Assembly: GCA_015486615.1 (NCBI GenBank)
Contig: WFRI01000051.1
Span: 1-48,011, forward strand
From: Candidatus Omnitrophota bacterium
GTDB lineage: Bacteria; Omnitrophota; Gorgyraeia; Duberdicusellales; Duberdicusellaceae
Direction of reading: 5' to 3'
Length of the DNA: 48,011 nt
The position numbers and the translations under genes were made by a program. Positions 15,185 to 24,411 of this stretch are shown piece by piece (within the stretch, counting starts at the first letter, position 1; every line of letters starts with the position of its first letter). Under the pieces are notes generated by a model. It saw nothing but the letters and a program-made list of their open reading frames with translations, did not search any database and was not told where the DNA came from.

Positions 15185-16436
15185 ACTTTTCTAAATAGTT
15201 ATTAACCGTGTCTAATAATTCGTCCTCGTTTATTTGCTTCTGCAGGGATTCTTTCATAAACTTAACAATGATTTTGCCTTGTTTTATCTCATCATCGCCT
15301 ATCAAAACAGTTATTCTCGCGCCTAATTTTTGTGAATATTTAAGCTGGGCCTTCAAGGATTTGCCCAGAAAATCTATATCCGAAGATATTGAATGCTGTC
15401 TTAGCAGAGTCAAAATTTCAAAGGCATAATTATATACATTTTTGCTGGTGTATGCAACAAATACTTTTGCCGCCGGGCTGATTTTTTTTACAGGCATAAG
15501 CATAAGCATTCTTTCCATACCTAAAGCAAACCCTGCCGCGGGAATCTGCGGCCCGCCTAATTCTTGGATTAAGTTGTTATACCTTCCTCCTGCTCCAACT
15601 GCGTCCTGCGCGCCTAATTTGGAAGATTTAATTTCAAATACAGTCTGGGTATAGTAATCTAAGCCCCGCACAAGCACAGGGTTTATTGTATAAGGTGTTT
15701 TTAATTGCTCTAATGCCCGGCACAAAGAGTCAAAGTGCTGCCGGCAGGATGTGCAAAGGTAGGAATGGTTTATTTTTAAAGAAGAGACAATTTCCCGGCA
15801 TCCGGGATTTTTGCAGTCAAGTATGCGCAGGGTGTTTCCCTGCAGCCTTTGCCGGCAGTTTGGACAAAGCAGATTCTTTTTGGAGGAAAGTTTTTCTTTA
15901 AGGATGTTTTTTAATGCTTGTTTGTCTTTAACGCAGCCTAAAGAATTAATTTCTATGGAATAATCTTTTATTCCGGATTCAGACAGTATTAAAGACGCTA
16001 TTTTTATCAATTCCGCATCAGCCCAATAACTGCCGGCTCCAATGAATTCGGCGCCTATATGACTGAATTCCCTCAGCCTTCCTTTTTGGGGACGTTCGCC
16101 CCTGAACATCGGCCCGATATAGAACCATTTCATTATTTCTTTCTGCCGGTAAATATTGTGGGAGATGACATTTTTGGCGGCTTGTGCTGTGCCTTCAGGG
16201 CGCAGGCAGATGTTTTTTTCCAGAGGGTAAAGCCGGTAAATTTGTTTTTCTACAATTTCTGTCTCTTTGCCCAGGCCCCGGCTAAATACCCGGCTGTCTT
16301 CCAATATAGGGAATCTGGCTTCCTGGTAGGCAAAAATTTTGAATATTCTGCGGGCTGTTTTTTCCAAAGAATATAGAGCAGCACTTTCCGGAGGAAAATA
16401 TTCTTTAGTTCCTTTTACTAACTTGAAATCAGGCAT
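15177..16436 (-). CDS. hisS: Histidyl-tRNA synthetase
   Basis: 419 residues, normal for class II HisRS. Seen: KLVKGTKEYFPPES at the N-terminus, motif 2 region FYIGPMFRGERPQKGRLREF, a histidine-A motif VRGLDYYTQTVFEIKS near residue 258, and AAGFALGMERM (motif 3). A cysteine cluster at about 193-235 (CPNCRQRLQGNTLRILDCKNP in part) is common in HisRS of many phyla. The C-terminal anticodon domain begins near residue 320 with VFVAYTSK. The gene starts 1 base after the hup stop and overlaps aspS, a frequent hisS-aspS pairing. Confidence 0.96.
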   Translation of the reverse strand: MPDFKLVKGTKEYFPPESAALYSLEKTARRIFKIFAYQEARFPILEDSRVFSRGLGKETEIVEKQIYRLYPLEKNICLRPEGTAQAAKNVISHNIYRQKEIMKWFYIGPMFRGERPQKGRLREFSHIGAEFIGAGSYWADAELIKIASLILSESGIKDYSIEINSLGCVKDKQALKNILKEKLSSKKNLLCPNCRQRLQGNTLRILDCKNPGCREIVSSLKINHSYLCTSCRQHFDSLCRALEQLKTPYTINPVLVRGLDYYTQTVFEIKSSKLGAQDAVGAGGRYNNLIQELGGPQIPAAGFALGMERMLMLMPVKKISPAAKVFVAYTSKNVYNYAFEILTLLRQHSISSDIDFLGKSLKAQLKYSQKLGARITVLIGDDEIKQGKIIVKFMKESLQKQINEDELLDTVNNYLEKYA

Positions 16437-16437
16437 T

Positions 16438-16719
16438 TTAGACTGCTTTTTTGGACAATTTCTTCAATTCCAGCCCCGGCTTAAAAATTACGGCTTTCCT
16501 GTCCGGTATAGGTATGGGTTTGTTAGTCCGGGGATTCCTGCCTATTTTACGACGTCTTACCTTTATTTTAAATACTCCGAAATTTCTTATTTCTATTCTC
16601 TCTTCTGCCAACAGCGCCTTAATCATTGTTTCAAAAACCTTATTAGTAATTTTGCTTACTAAGGGATATTTAAACCCTGTCTCCACAACTATTTTCTCAG
16701 CAATATCTTTTTTAGTCAT
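16438..16719 (-). CDS. HU/IHF-family DNA-binding protein
   Basis: 93 residues of the HU/IHF fold, with MTKKDIAEKIVVETGF at the start, a dimerisation helix region, IRNFGVFKIKVRRRKIGRNP and the arm motif RNPRTNKPIPIPDRKAVIFKPG. The TNK-P-I-P-I-P arm is IHF-like, so it may bend DNA at preferred sites, but HU versus IHF cannot be settled from sequence. An earlier TTG at 16743 would add eight residues; the ATG at 16719 has AGGAGG 8 bases upstream and is preferred. It leads the long hisS-aspS-trxB-to-tonB operon. Confidence 0.92.
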   Translation of the reverse strand: MTKKDIAEKIVVETGFKYPLVSKITNKVFETMIKALLAEERIEIRNFGVFKIKVRRRKIGRNPRTNKPIPIPDRKAVIFKPGLELKKLSKKAV

Positions 16720-16749
16720 AAAGCCAGCCTCCTGTTTGGGCAACTTTTT

Positions 16750-16758
16750 ATAATAGCA
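16750..16758 (-). promoter_or_regulatory. Possible extended -10 promoter for the HU/IHF gene
   Basis: On the minus strand TGC-TATTAT forms an extended -10 box about 30 bases before the ATG at 16719. The -35 region at 17-base spacing (TTCAGC) is poor, so confidence is modest. Confidence 0.35.
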
Positions 16759-16774
16759 ATCCTAAGTCGTAAGC

Positions 16775-16895
16775 TGAATGTCCAACGTCGTAAGCCCAAT
16801 CCCGACGTTGCCTTTCTACCGTTAAAAAGCGCTTGCGCACTTTTTACACCTCGGGGGTGGAACTTGTTCCACCCCCGAGGTGGGCGCCGGTAAGA
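16775..16895. repeat. Composite intergenic repeat, copy 2
   Basis: Same module order as copy 1 at 3125-3260: TGTCCAACGTCG phrase, an A-tract/T-tract hairpin (AAAAAGCGC, TTGCGC, then ACTTTTT), a perfect 16-base-pair hairpin at 16847-16882 with arms CACCTCGGGGGTGGAA and TTCCACCCCCGAGGTG around CTTG, then GGGCGCCGGTAAGAAA. One T-A pair of copy 1 is a C-G pair here, so pairing is kept while sequence changes. This spacer of 424 bases has no gene. Confidence 0.85.
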
Positions 16896-16907
16896 AACAA
16901 AAATCAA

Positions 16908-17143
16908 CCCTTCGACTTTGCTCAGGCTTGATGGTGAGCATAGTCAAACCATCAAAAATTAAAATAAACTTTGCAACTTTTTAAGACTGTCTTGTTTTGT
17001 CCACGTTTTGTCCAGATGCGCCGGTGTTCTTATTCTCAATCTTGACCTAAATCCTGCTTTTGCCCTCAGCCTCTTGGGCCTGGACCTTTGAGTCTATTAC
17101 AACATTCTGGAAATTATAGGATTATGGAATTTATAGCATTTAT
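16908..17143. repeat. Rest of the hup-dnaE spacer, with a TTCGACTTTGCTCAGG word
   Basis: CCTTCGACTTTGCTCAGG followed by GAGCATAGTCAAACC forms a loose inverted pair at 16908-16950, a type of word seen dispersed in many bacterial genomes. Beyond that are AT-rich phrases including TTGTCCACGTTTTGTCCA and TCTCAATCTTGACC, and the dnaE stop at 17144. I see no gene. Confidence 0.5.
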
Positions 17144-20100
17144 TCAGCCTAATGTCAAGTAGAAGCTGTCGTTTTCTAAAAGCCGGGTTATTTGTTGAAA
17201 CAACAAGGGTTGAGGCTGGATGTGGAAATCCCGCGAGGCTTTGACTTTAACAAATCTGTATTCCGGAGATTTAAAGTTAAAATATACGGGAACTTCCCCG
17301 GGATGCTGCAAAAGGGTTTGTTTAAGTTTTTTAATCAGTTCTTCGGAAGGAGTTTCTATATTGACCACTAAAGATGTAATATACCGGTTGATATCGTTGA
17401 TTTCTATCACTGAAGAGACTATGAGTTTAGGGCTTGTTTCTTTATTGTCTATCTGGCCTTTAAGAATAACCGGATTGCCTTTTTTTAGAAAGTTTTTGGT
17501 TTCGTTATAAACTCTGGGGAAAACAAACCCTTCAATGCTGGATGTTTCGTCTTCTATTTTTAGTATGCCCATAAGTTCTTTTGTCTTGCGGGTTGTGGTC
17601 AATTTTATTTTGTCTAATATTCCTGCCACGGTTATATTTTTTGAGGGATTTGAATAATTAAGCCGGCCTGAATAATTTGTTATATCTTGTATTTTATTTA
17701 GCCTTAGGCTGTTGATGAGCCATTCGTATTTAGACAAAGGGTGGCCGGTTATATAAAATCCCAAAAGTTCTTTTTCAAAGGCTAAAATTTGATGTTTAGG
17801 CCATTCTTCAAAATCCGATATTTTTTGCCCGGTTTTTTTTGCCGGGATAAGCCCGCCGAATAAAGACATTTGTTTAGAGTTTTTTGCTTTTTGAATTTCA
17901 TTGCCATACTCAATCGCTTCTTCAAGTATGTTCATCATTTGCGCCCTCTTGCCGAATTTATCCATTGCCCCGCATTTTATCAGGCTTTCTAAGACTTTCT
18001 TATTTACGGCCCTGTGGTCAATCCTCTGGCAGAAATCAAACAGATCTTTAAATTTCCCGTATTTCTGCCGGGTGACGATGATAGATTCCACTGCGGCCCT
18101 GCCGACATTCTTTATGGCTAAAAGCCCAAAACGTATCTGGTTTTTTTCGGTAACTGTGAAGTTAGAAAAACTTTCGTTTACATCCGGAGGAAGGACTTTT
18201 ATACCCATTCTTTTGGCTTCGTTAATATAGATAACCAATTTGTCTAGATTGTCCCTTTCAGAAGTCATTAAAGCCGCCATAAATTCTACAGGGAAATTCG
18301 CTTTTAAATAGGCGGTTTGGTAGGAAATTACAGCATAGGCCGTGGAATGGCTTTTATTAAAGCCATACCCGGCAAAATATTCAATCAGGTTAAATATTTT
18401 TTCCGCGGAAGTTTCGGGTATTTTATTCTTTCTACAGCCTTCTATAAAGATTTTTCTTTGTTCTTCCATTACTTCCGGATTTTTCTTGCCCATAGCCCTG
18501 CGGACAATATCTGCCTGGGATAAAGAGAATCCTGCCAGGGCAGATACTATCTGCATAACCTGTTCCTGATATACGATTATCCCATAGGTTTCTTTTAATA
18601 TATCTTTTAATTTGGGATGGATATAATTTATGGGTTTTTTGCCTTGTTTACGGCTTATGAAGTCTTCTACCATCCCGCTCCCTAAAGGTCCCGGCCGGTA
18701 GAGCGCAAGAACTGCTATTAAGTCCTCTATCCTGGTGGGTTTTAGTTTACTCAAAATATCTTTCATCCCCGAACTTTCTAATTGGAAAATCCCCGAAGTA
18801 TTGCCTTTTGCCAAAAGCGAGTAAGTTTTGCTGTCTTTAAGAGAAATGTTGTTTATGTCTATATCTTTGCCGCGCGTCCTTTTTATTATTTTTAAGGCTG
18901 CCTCTATCACAGTCAGAGTTTTTAAGCCTAAAAAGTCCATCTTTAGCAGGCCTATTTGTTCTAAAGACTTCATATCAAACTGAGTTATTATCTGGCCGTC
19001 AGGGGTTTTTAACAGAGGTATATATTCAGTAAGGGGCCTGTCGGATATAACTATGCCTGCGGCGTGAGTTGACGCATGCCTGGATAAGCCTTCTAAATGG
19101 AATGCTGTGTCTATAAGTTTTTTTATATCGGGGTTTGTTTGATAGATATGTTTTAGATCCGGATTTACTGCCAGGGCTTTTTTTAAGGTCATATCGTTTT
19201 CCGGAGGAATTAACTTGGCTATTTTGTCTATTTCGCCGTAAGTAAAACCTAAAACCCTGCCTACATCTCTGACAACTGCACGCGAGAGCATTGAGCCAAA
19301 AGTAATTATCTGGGAAACATTGTTTTTTCCGTAACGCTTTGCTACGTAATCAATAATCTGCTGGCGTTTTTCGTAACAGAAATCTATATCTATATCCGGC
19401 ATACTTACTCTTTCTGGATTTAAAAATCTTTCAAATATCAGATTGTATTTAAGCGGGTCGATTGTGGTTATGTCTAAAAGGTAACTTACAATACTGCCGG
19501 CAGCCGAGCCTCTTCCCGGACCTACGGGTATTTTATTTTCTTTAGCATATTTTACAAAATCCCAGACTATCAAAAAGTATCCGGGAAAACCCATCTTATT
19601 AATAATGTTTAGTTCATATTCCAGCCGGTTTTTGACATTTTGAGAGGCATTAGGGTATTTTTGAGGCAGGCTTTTATAGCAAAGATTTTTCAGAAAATCG
19701 TATTCGTTTACTCCTTCAGGAAGGTTAAATTTCGGTATGTGCCTTTGAGAAAAATCAAATTCAAAATTGCATTTTTCGGCTATTTCAATAGTATTGGACA
19801 AACATTGAGGGCAGTCTTTAAATATTTCCTGCATTTCCCGGCTGGATTTTAAATAAAACTCCTGGGTACTAAACCGCATCCTTGAAGGATCGTTAATTGT
19901 AGTCTGTGTCTGCAGGCATAAGAGTACTTCATGAGCAAAAGCGTCTTCTTTATCTATGTAGTGAACATCATTGGTAGCAACTAAAGGAATATTTAAATCG
20001 CGGGATATTTGCATTAGGTATTTGTTTACTGTTTTCTGTTCGGGAATATTTTGGTCCATCATTTCCAGATAGAAATTTCCCTGTCCGAATATTTGATTAT

Positions 20101-20590
20101 AGATATCTGCTGTCTTGAAAGCCTCAGATATTTCATTATTCAGGATATGGCGGCTGATTTTCCCTTTCAAACAGCCCGACATACCAATAAGGCCGCGGCT
20201 GTTTTGCCGGAGAAGATCTAAGTCTATACGGGGTTTATAGTAAAAGCCTTCTATGTAAGCGGCGCTGATGAGTTTTATCAGGTTTTTATAGCCTTGGTTA
20301 TTTTTAGCCAGAAGCACAATGTGGTAATTACCGGTTTCGCCGTTTTTGCCTTTGTCAAATCTGCTTTTAGGCGCCAAATAGGCTTCTACTCCAATAATCG
20401 GCTTTATGCCGTTTTTTATGCAAAGGTTGTAAAAATAAACTGCGCCGAAAATATTACCGTGGTCAGTCATTGCCAAAGCAGGGAATTTAAGTTCTTTGGT
20501 TTTCTGTATAAGTTTATCCAGACGGCAGGCTCCGTCTAAAAGGCTGTATTGAGTATGGACGTGAAGATGGACGAATTTTGAGTGTTCCAT
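17144..20590 (-). CDS. dnaE: DNA polymerase III subunit alpha
   Basis: 1148 residues, the usual DnaE length; it is the replicative polymerase. Seen: an N-terminal PHP domain starting FVHLHVHTQYSLLDGACR, VGPGRGSAAGSIVSYLL, the catalytic PDIDIDF near residue 400, GLSRHASTHAAGIVIS, and LYRPGPLGSGMVEDFI. The C-terminal part holds a helix-hairpin-helix (GLLAIKNVGRAAVESI) and an OB-fold (ITVAGILDKIKLTTTRKTKE). The ATG at 20590 comes 1 base after the guaA stop, so it overlaps the end of that operon closely; a TTG at 20605 is less likely. No strong ribosome-binding site is visible. Confidence 0.97.
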   Translation of the reverse strand: MEHSKFVHLHVHTQYSLLDGACRLDKLIQKTKELKFPALAMTDHGNIFGAVYFYNLCIKNGIKPIIGVEAYLAPKSRFDKGKNGETGNYHIVLLAKNNQGYKNLIKLISAAYIEGFYYKPRIDLDLLRQNSRGLIGMSGCLKGKISRHILNNEISEAFKTADIYNQIFGQGNFYLEMMDQNIPEQKTVNKYLMQISRDLNIPLVATNDVHYIDKEDAFAHEVLLCLQTQTTINDPSRMRFSTQEFYLKSSREMQEIFKDCPQCLSNTIEIAEKCNFEFDFSQRHIPKFNLPEGVNEYDFLKNLCYKSLPQKYPNASQNVKNRLEYELNIINKMGFPGYFLIVWDFVKYAKENKIPVGPGRGSAAGSIVSYLLDITTIDPLKYNLIFERFLNPERVSMPDIDIDFCYEKRQQIIDYVAKRYGKNNVSQIITFGSMLSRAVVRDVGRVLGFTYGEIDKIAKLIPPENDMTLKKALAVNPDLKHIYQTNPDIKKLIDTAFHLEGLSRHASTHAAGIVISDRPLTEYIPLLKTPDGQIITQFDMKSLEQIGLLKMDFLGLKTLTVIEAALKIIKRTRGKDIDINNISLKDSKTYSLLAKGNTSGIFQLESSGMKDILSKLKPTRIEDLIAVLALYRPGPLGSGMVEDFISRKQGKKPINYIHPKLKDILKETYGIIVYQEQVMQIVSALAGFSLSQADIVRRAMGKKNPEVMEEQRKIFIEGCRKNKIPETSAEKIFNLIEYFAGYGFNKSHSTAYAVISYQTAYLKANFPVEFMAALMTSERDNLDKLVIYINEAKRMGIKVLPPDVNESFSNFTVTEKNQIRFGLLAIKNVGRAAVESIIVTRQKYGKFKDLFDFCQRIDHRAVNKKVLESLIKCGAMDKFGKRAQMMNILEEAIEYGNEIQKAKNSKQMSLFGGLIPAKKTGQKISDFEEWPKHQILAFEKELLGFYITGHPLSKYEWLINSLRLNKIQDITNYSGRLNYSNPSKNITVAGILDKIKLTTTRKTKELMGILKIEDETSSIEGFVFPRVYNETKNFLKKGNPVILKGQIDNKETSPKLIVSSVIEINDINRYITSLVVNIETPSEELIKKLKQTLLQHPGEVPVYFNFKSPEYRFVKVKASRDFHIQPQPLLFQQITRLLENDSFYLTLG

Positions 20591-20591
20591 T

Positions 20592-22139
20592 TTATTCCCA
20601 TTCAATTGTAGCCGGGGGTTTTGAACTTATATCAAATACCACTCTATTTACTCCCTGAGTTTTGTTTATAATTTCTGAAGACAATTCTTCCAGAACTTTG
20701 TAAGGCAGTTTTGTCCAGTCAGCAGTCATTCCGTCTAAACTGTTTACTGCTCTGACAGCCGCAACATATTCGTAAGTGCGTTTGTCGCCCATTACCCCCA
20801 CACTTTTTAAAGGCAGAAGCACTGCAAAAGCCTGCCAGATATTTTTATAAAGCCCGTGTTTTTTTATTATTTTTTCTATTTTTGCGTCAACTTCTTTTAT
20901 TAGGGCTAATTTTTCCCTGTCTATTTCGCCTAAGATCCTTACTGCCAGGCCGGGCCCGGGAAAAGGATGGCGGTAAAGTATTTTCTCAGGCAGGCCTAAT
21001 TCTTTGCCGATTTCCCGGACTTCGTCTTTGAACAGTTCTCTTAAAGGCTCTATTAGTTTTAGTTTCATTTTTTTAGGCAGGCCTCCTACATTATGGTGGG
21101 ATTTTATTTTGGCTGTAGGCCCGTCAAAAAACGGCACAGATTCTATTACGTCCGGATATAATGTTCCCTGGCCTAAAAACTTTACGTTTTTTATCTTTTT
21201 GGCTTCATTTTCAAAAATCCGGATAAATTCATAGCCGATTATTTTCCTTTTCTGTTCAGGGTCAGTTATGCCTTTTAGTTTAGATAAGAAATCTTTAGCA
21301 GCGTTGACATATTTTAAATTTATTCTAAAGTGTTCTTTGAAAATCTTTCGGACCTGCCGCGGTTCGTTTTTTCGTAAAAGGCCGTTGTTGACAAATATAC
21401 AGGTTAAATTTTTGCCTATTGCTTTATGAATAAGCAAGGCTGTTACTGAAGAGTCTATGCCTCCGGATAAACCGCAGATAACTCTGTCTTTGCCTGCCTG
21501 CCGCCGGATTTTGGCTATAGTTTCCTGGATGAAATTTTTTACCTGCCAACTGGGGAAACAGCCGCAGATTCTAAAGACAAAATTAGAGATAATCTGCAGA
21601 CCATACTCTGTATGAGCTACTTCAGGATGGAATTGAACTCCATATATCTTCTTTTTAGGAATACTAAAGGCAGCATAAGGAGTTTGTTGAGTATGGGAAA
21701 GTTTTTTTGCGCCTTCAGGCAGGCGCGTTATCGTGTCTCCATGGCTCATCCAGGAAGTTATCTTTTCCGGCAAAGTAAAGAATAAATCATGGTGGTTGTC
21801 TATATACATTTCTGCCCGGCCGTATTCGCGGGTTGAAGTATGTTTTATTCCGCCTTTAAACAGATGAGTTATTGCCTGCATACCGTAGCAGATTCCTAAA
21901 ATAGGAGTGTTGAGGTTAAGTATTTCCCTGTCTGGCATAGGAGCATTTTTTTCATAGACGCTGTTTGGCCCGCCGGATAAAATAATTCCTTTAGGCGCTA
22001 TTTTTTTTATTTTGTCTGTGCTGACAGTGCAAGGCTCAATAAGGCTGTAAACTCTAAGTTCTCTTATCCTGCGCGCTATAAGCTGAGTATATTGGGAGCC
22101 GAAATCCAAGACTAAAATTAAATCTTTTTTATTATTCAT
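20592..22139 (-). CDS. guaA: GMP synthase (glutamine-hydrolysing)
   Basis: 515 residues with all three GuaA parts: a class I glutamine amidotransferase domain with ILGICYGMQAI (nucleophile Cys) and VQFHPEVAHTEYG, an ATP-pyrophosphatase domain with the PP-loop SGGIDSSV near residue 225, and the C-terminal dimerisation domain ending RVVFDISSKPPATIEWE. It aminates XMP to GMP. It is followed immediately by dnaE. A guaB3-type IMP dehydrogenase, which supplies XMP, lies upstream in the next cluster beyond a repeat-rich spacer. Confidence 0.97.
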   Translation of the reverse strand: MNNKKDLILVLDFGSQYTQLIARRIRELRVYSLIEPCTVSTDKIKKIAPKGIILSGGPNSVYEKNAPMPDREILNLNTPILGICYGMQAITHLFKGGIKHTSTREYGRAEMYIDNHHDLFFTLPEKITSWMSHGDTITRLPEGAKKLSHTQQTPYAAFSIPKKKIYGVQFHPEVAHTEYGLQIISNFVFRICGCFPSWQVKNFIQETIAKIRRQAGKDRVICGLSGGIDSSVTALLIHKAIGKNLTCIFVNNGLLRKNEPRQVRKIFKEHFRINLKYVNAAKDFLSKLKGITDPEQKRKIIGYEFIRIFENEAKKIKNVKFLGQGTLYPDVIESVPFFDGPTAKIKSHHNVGGLPKKMKLKLIEPLRELFKDEVREIGKELGLPEKILYRHPFPGPGLAVRILGEIDREKLALIKEVDAKIEKIIKKHGLYKNIWQAFAVLLPLKSVGVMGDKRTYEYVAAVRAVNSLDGMTADWTKLPYKVLEELSSEIINKTQGVNRVVFDISSKPPATIEWE

Positions 22140-22184
22140 TGGTTTTTAAAGTCTTTTTGAATTTTTATTTTCCCTGCCCACGGT

Positions 22185-22288
22185 GAAGCTTTACGGGGCT
22201 TGCCCCGTGGCGTAGCTTTACGGGGCTTGCCCCGTGGCGAAGCTTTACGGGGCTTGCCCCGTGATGAGCGTAGCGAATTTTACGGGGT
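22185..22288. repeat. Three tandem 27-base hairpin repeats plus a decayed unit
   Basis: Units at 22185-22211, 22212-22238 and 22239-22265 read GNAGCTTTACGGGGCTTGCCCCGTG with only one or two changes, and a degenerate fourth follows (GAGCGTAGCGAATTTTACGGGG). Each unit holds the palindrome ACGGGG-CTTG-CCCCGT, wrongly placed to be an obvious terminator since no U-tract follows. It lies in the 249-base gap between guaB3 and guaA. Confidence 0.9.
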
Positions 22289-22388
22289 CATTTTGATTTT
22301 TGCATTTTAATTTAACATACCAATCTAATAACTTACCAACTTCTCAATCTTAATCTAAACCTTGTTCTTGTTCTAATCTAAGCCTGTT

Positions 22389-23549
22389 TCATTTGCCCAT
22401 TCCTACTCTTTGGATGACCTGGAATATTTTTCCTTCAGTCTGGATAGACGGAGCAATTATAATTTCTGCAAAGTGCATTTCTTTTATTGTTTTTACACCT
22501 AATGTGCCCATAGAAGTTGCTAAAGCACCCATAAGATTTTGAGAGCCGTCGTCTACTTCTGCAGGGCCAAACAGAATCTGTTCCAAAGAACCGGTTATTC
22601 CCACTTTTATTCGGGTCCCGCGGGGCAGATTAGCATGGGAAGTAGCCATACCCCAGTGATAGCCTTTGCCAGGAGCCTCTTTTGCACGGGCAAAAGCCGA
22701 GCCAATCATTACCGCATCCGCCCCAGAAGCAAAAGCCTTGCAAATATCCCCGCCTTTGCGCATTCCTCCGTCAGTAATAATAGGTACATATTTGCCGGTT
22801 TTCTTAAAATAGAAATCTCTGGCCTCCGCACTGTCTATAGTAGCGGTTACCTGAGGAATCCCAATTCCTAATACTCCTCTTGTTGTACACGCTGCGCCTG
22901 GGCCTACGCCAATAAGCAGGCCGTCACAGCCGGTTTCTAAAAGGTCTAAAGTAACCTCATAAGTTACGCAGTTGCCTAAGATTACGGGTATTTTCCTTTT
23001 CTGGCAGAATTTATATAAATCCAGAGGTTTATATTTAGAAGAGGTATGTTTTACTGTAATAACCGTTGATTGGACAACAAATATGTCTGCACCGGCGTCT
23101 TCAGCAATCTGGGCAAACCTTTCAGCATTTTGGGGAATACAGCTTACTGCTGCAGTGCCTGCCTGACTTTTTATTTCCTGAACTCGTTTAGCGATTAATT
23201 TTTCCTTTATCGGAGTAGTATAAATCTTTTGGATTAGATTTGTGGCTTCTTCGGAAGAGGAATTCGCAATTTGTGTCAGGACATCCTCCGGGTTTTCATA
23301 GCGGGTTTGCACTCCGTCTAAATTCAAAACCGCTACCCCTCCTAATTTAGACATTGCCACGGCAAATTTCACATCAACTACGCCGTCCATTGCCGCAGCC
23401 AGTATCGGTACAGGAAATTTTTTCCCGTCAAGTTCCCAGAAAATATCCACATCCTCTGGATTTATAGTAGTTTTGCCGGGGACTAAAGCAACTTCGTCAA
23501 ACCCATAACATTTCCTTACTCTTTTCTTTCTGCCAATCCATTCAGCCAT
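22389..23549 (-). CDS. guaB: GuaB3-family IMP dehydrogenase
   Basis: 386 residues of the IMPDH/GMPR barrel without the CBS pair. The opening KCYGFDEVALVPGKTTINP, LGGVAVLNLDGVQTRYEN and ACTTRGVLGIGIPQVTA (catalytic Cys loop) match the GuaB3 subtype. It would oxidise IMP to XMP with NAD+, ahead of GuaA. It overlaps accD by 8 bases and has a good AAGGAGG 7-8 bases upstream. The subtype call is by likeness; it may be the only IMPDH or a paralogue. Confidence 0.9.
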   Translation of the reverse strand: MAEWIGRKKRVRKCYGFDEVALVPGKTTINPEDVDIFWELDGKKFPVPILAAAMDGVVDVKFAVAMSKLGGVAVLNLDGVQTRYENPEDVLTQIANSSSEEATNLIQKIYTTPIKEKLIAKRVQEIKSQAGTAAVSCIPQNAERFAQIAEDAGADIFVVQSTVITVKHTSSKYKPLDLYKFCQKRKIPVILGNCVTYEVTLDLLETGCDGLLIGVGPGAACTTRGVLGIGIPQVTATIDSAEARDFYFKKTGKYVPIITDGGMRKGGDICKAFASGADAVMIGSAFARAKEAPGKGYHWGMATSHANLPRGTRIKVGITGSLEQILFGPAEVDDGSQNLMGALATSMGTLGVKTIKEMHFAEIIIAPSIQTEGKIFQVIQRVGMGK

Positions 23550-24411
23550 TGTCCTGCCTCCTTAAATTTGCTGTTAAGTAATTCAATAGTTTGGATAATG
23601 TATTCTTTAGTTCTTTTCTTGAAACAATCATATCTATAAGCCCGTGTTCTAAATTAAACTGCGAAGATTGAAAGTTGGGAGGGAGTTTTTGCTTTGTTGT
23701 TTGTTCAATGACTCTCGGCCCGGTAAATCCGATAAGTGCTTTAGGCTCAGCAATAATAATATCACCCAGCCCTGCAAAAGACGCCAATACCCCGGCCATT
23801 GTAGGGTGAGTAAGAACAGAAATATAAGGAATATTTGCCTGCTTTAGCTTCGCCAGGGCAGTTGAAGTTTTAGCCATTTGCATAAGAGAAAACAGGCCTT
23901 CATACATTCTTGCGCCTCCGCCGGAGCCGGAGACAATAACCAAAGGAATTTTTTCTTTTAAAGCCAGTTCTACTGCCCGGGTAATCTTTTCTCCTACAAC
24001 TGAGCCCATTGAGCCCATAATAAACCGGGAGTCAGTAGCTGCAAAGGATATAGGCCGGCCTTCTATCTTTGCCCGGCCGTAGATAGCGGCTTCTTTTAGT
24101 CCTGTTTGCTGCTGAGCTTTTTGCATTTTTTCCCTGTATGTCTGGACTCCTTTGAAATTCAAAGGGTCTGCGGATTCCATATTTTTGTCTAATTCTTCAA
24201 AACTTTCGGGATCTAACAGCAGTTGAACCCGTTCGTATACTCCTAAAGGAAAATGATATTCGCATCTCGGGCATACCCAAAGGTTGTTCTTTAAGGTTTT
24301 AGTAAATATAGGGAAAGAACATCCCGGACATTTATGCCATAAACCTTCGGGAATGTCTTTTCTTTTTACCCGAACTATTGTATATTTGGGTTTTTTCTTA
24401 AACAGAGCCAT
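23542..24411 (-). CDS. accD: Acetyl-CoA carboxylase carboxyltransferase subunit beta
   Basis: 289 residues. The N-terminal zinc ribbon has CPGC and CPRC pairs (residues about 29-51), typical of AccD. The crotonase-like core carries FAATDSRFIMGSMGSVVGEK, VSGSGGGARMYEGLFSLMQM and HPTMAGVLASFA. It transfers carboxyl from carboxybiotin on AccB to acetyl-CoA, with AccA as partner (not in the window). accB and accC are in a separate cluster at 3456-5258. The start has AGAAGG 7 bases upstream and overlaps the DUF1015 gene by 14 bases. Confidence 0.95.
   Translation of the reverse strand: MALFKKKPKYTIVRVKRKDIPEGLWHKCPGCSFPIFTKTLKNNLWVCPRCEYHFPLGVYERVQLLLDPESFEELDKNMESADPLNFKGVQTYREKMQKAQQQTGLKEAAIYGRAKIEGRPISFAATDSRFIMGSMGSVVGEKITRAVELALKEKIPLVIVSGSGGGARMYEGLFSLMQMAKTSTALAKLKQANIPYISVLTHPTMAGVLASFAGLGDIIIAEPKALIGFTGPRVIEQTTKQKLPPNFQSSQFNLEHGLIDMIVSRKELKNTLSKLLNYLTANLRRQDNG

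Noticed and set aside
22185..22288. Tandem 27-base units considered as a CRISPR array
   Set aside because: The units abut one another with no unique spacers between them, so the array layout does not fit.
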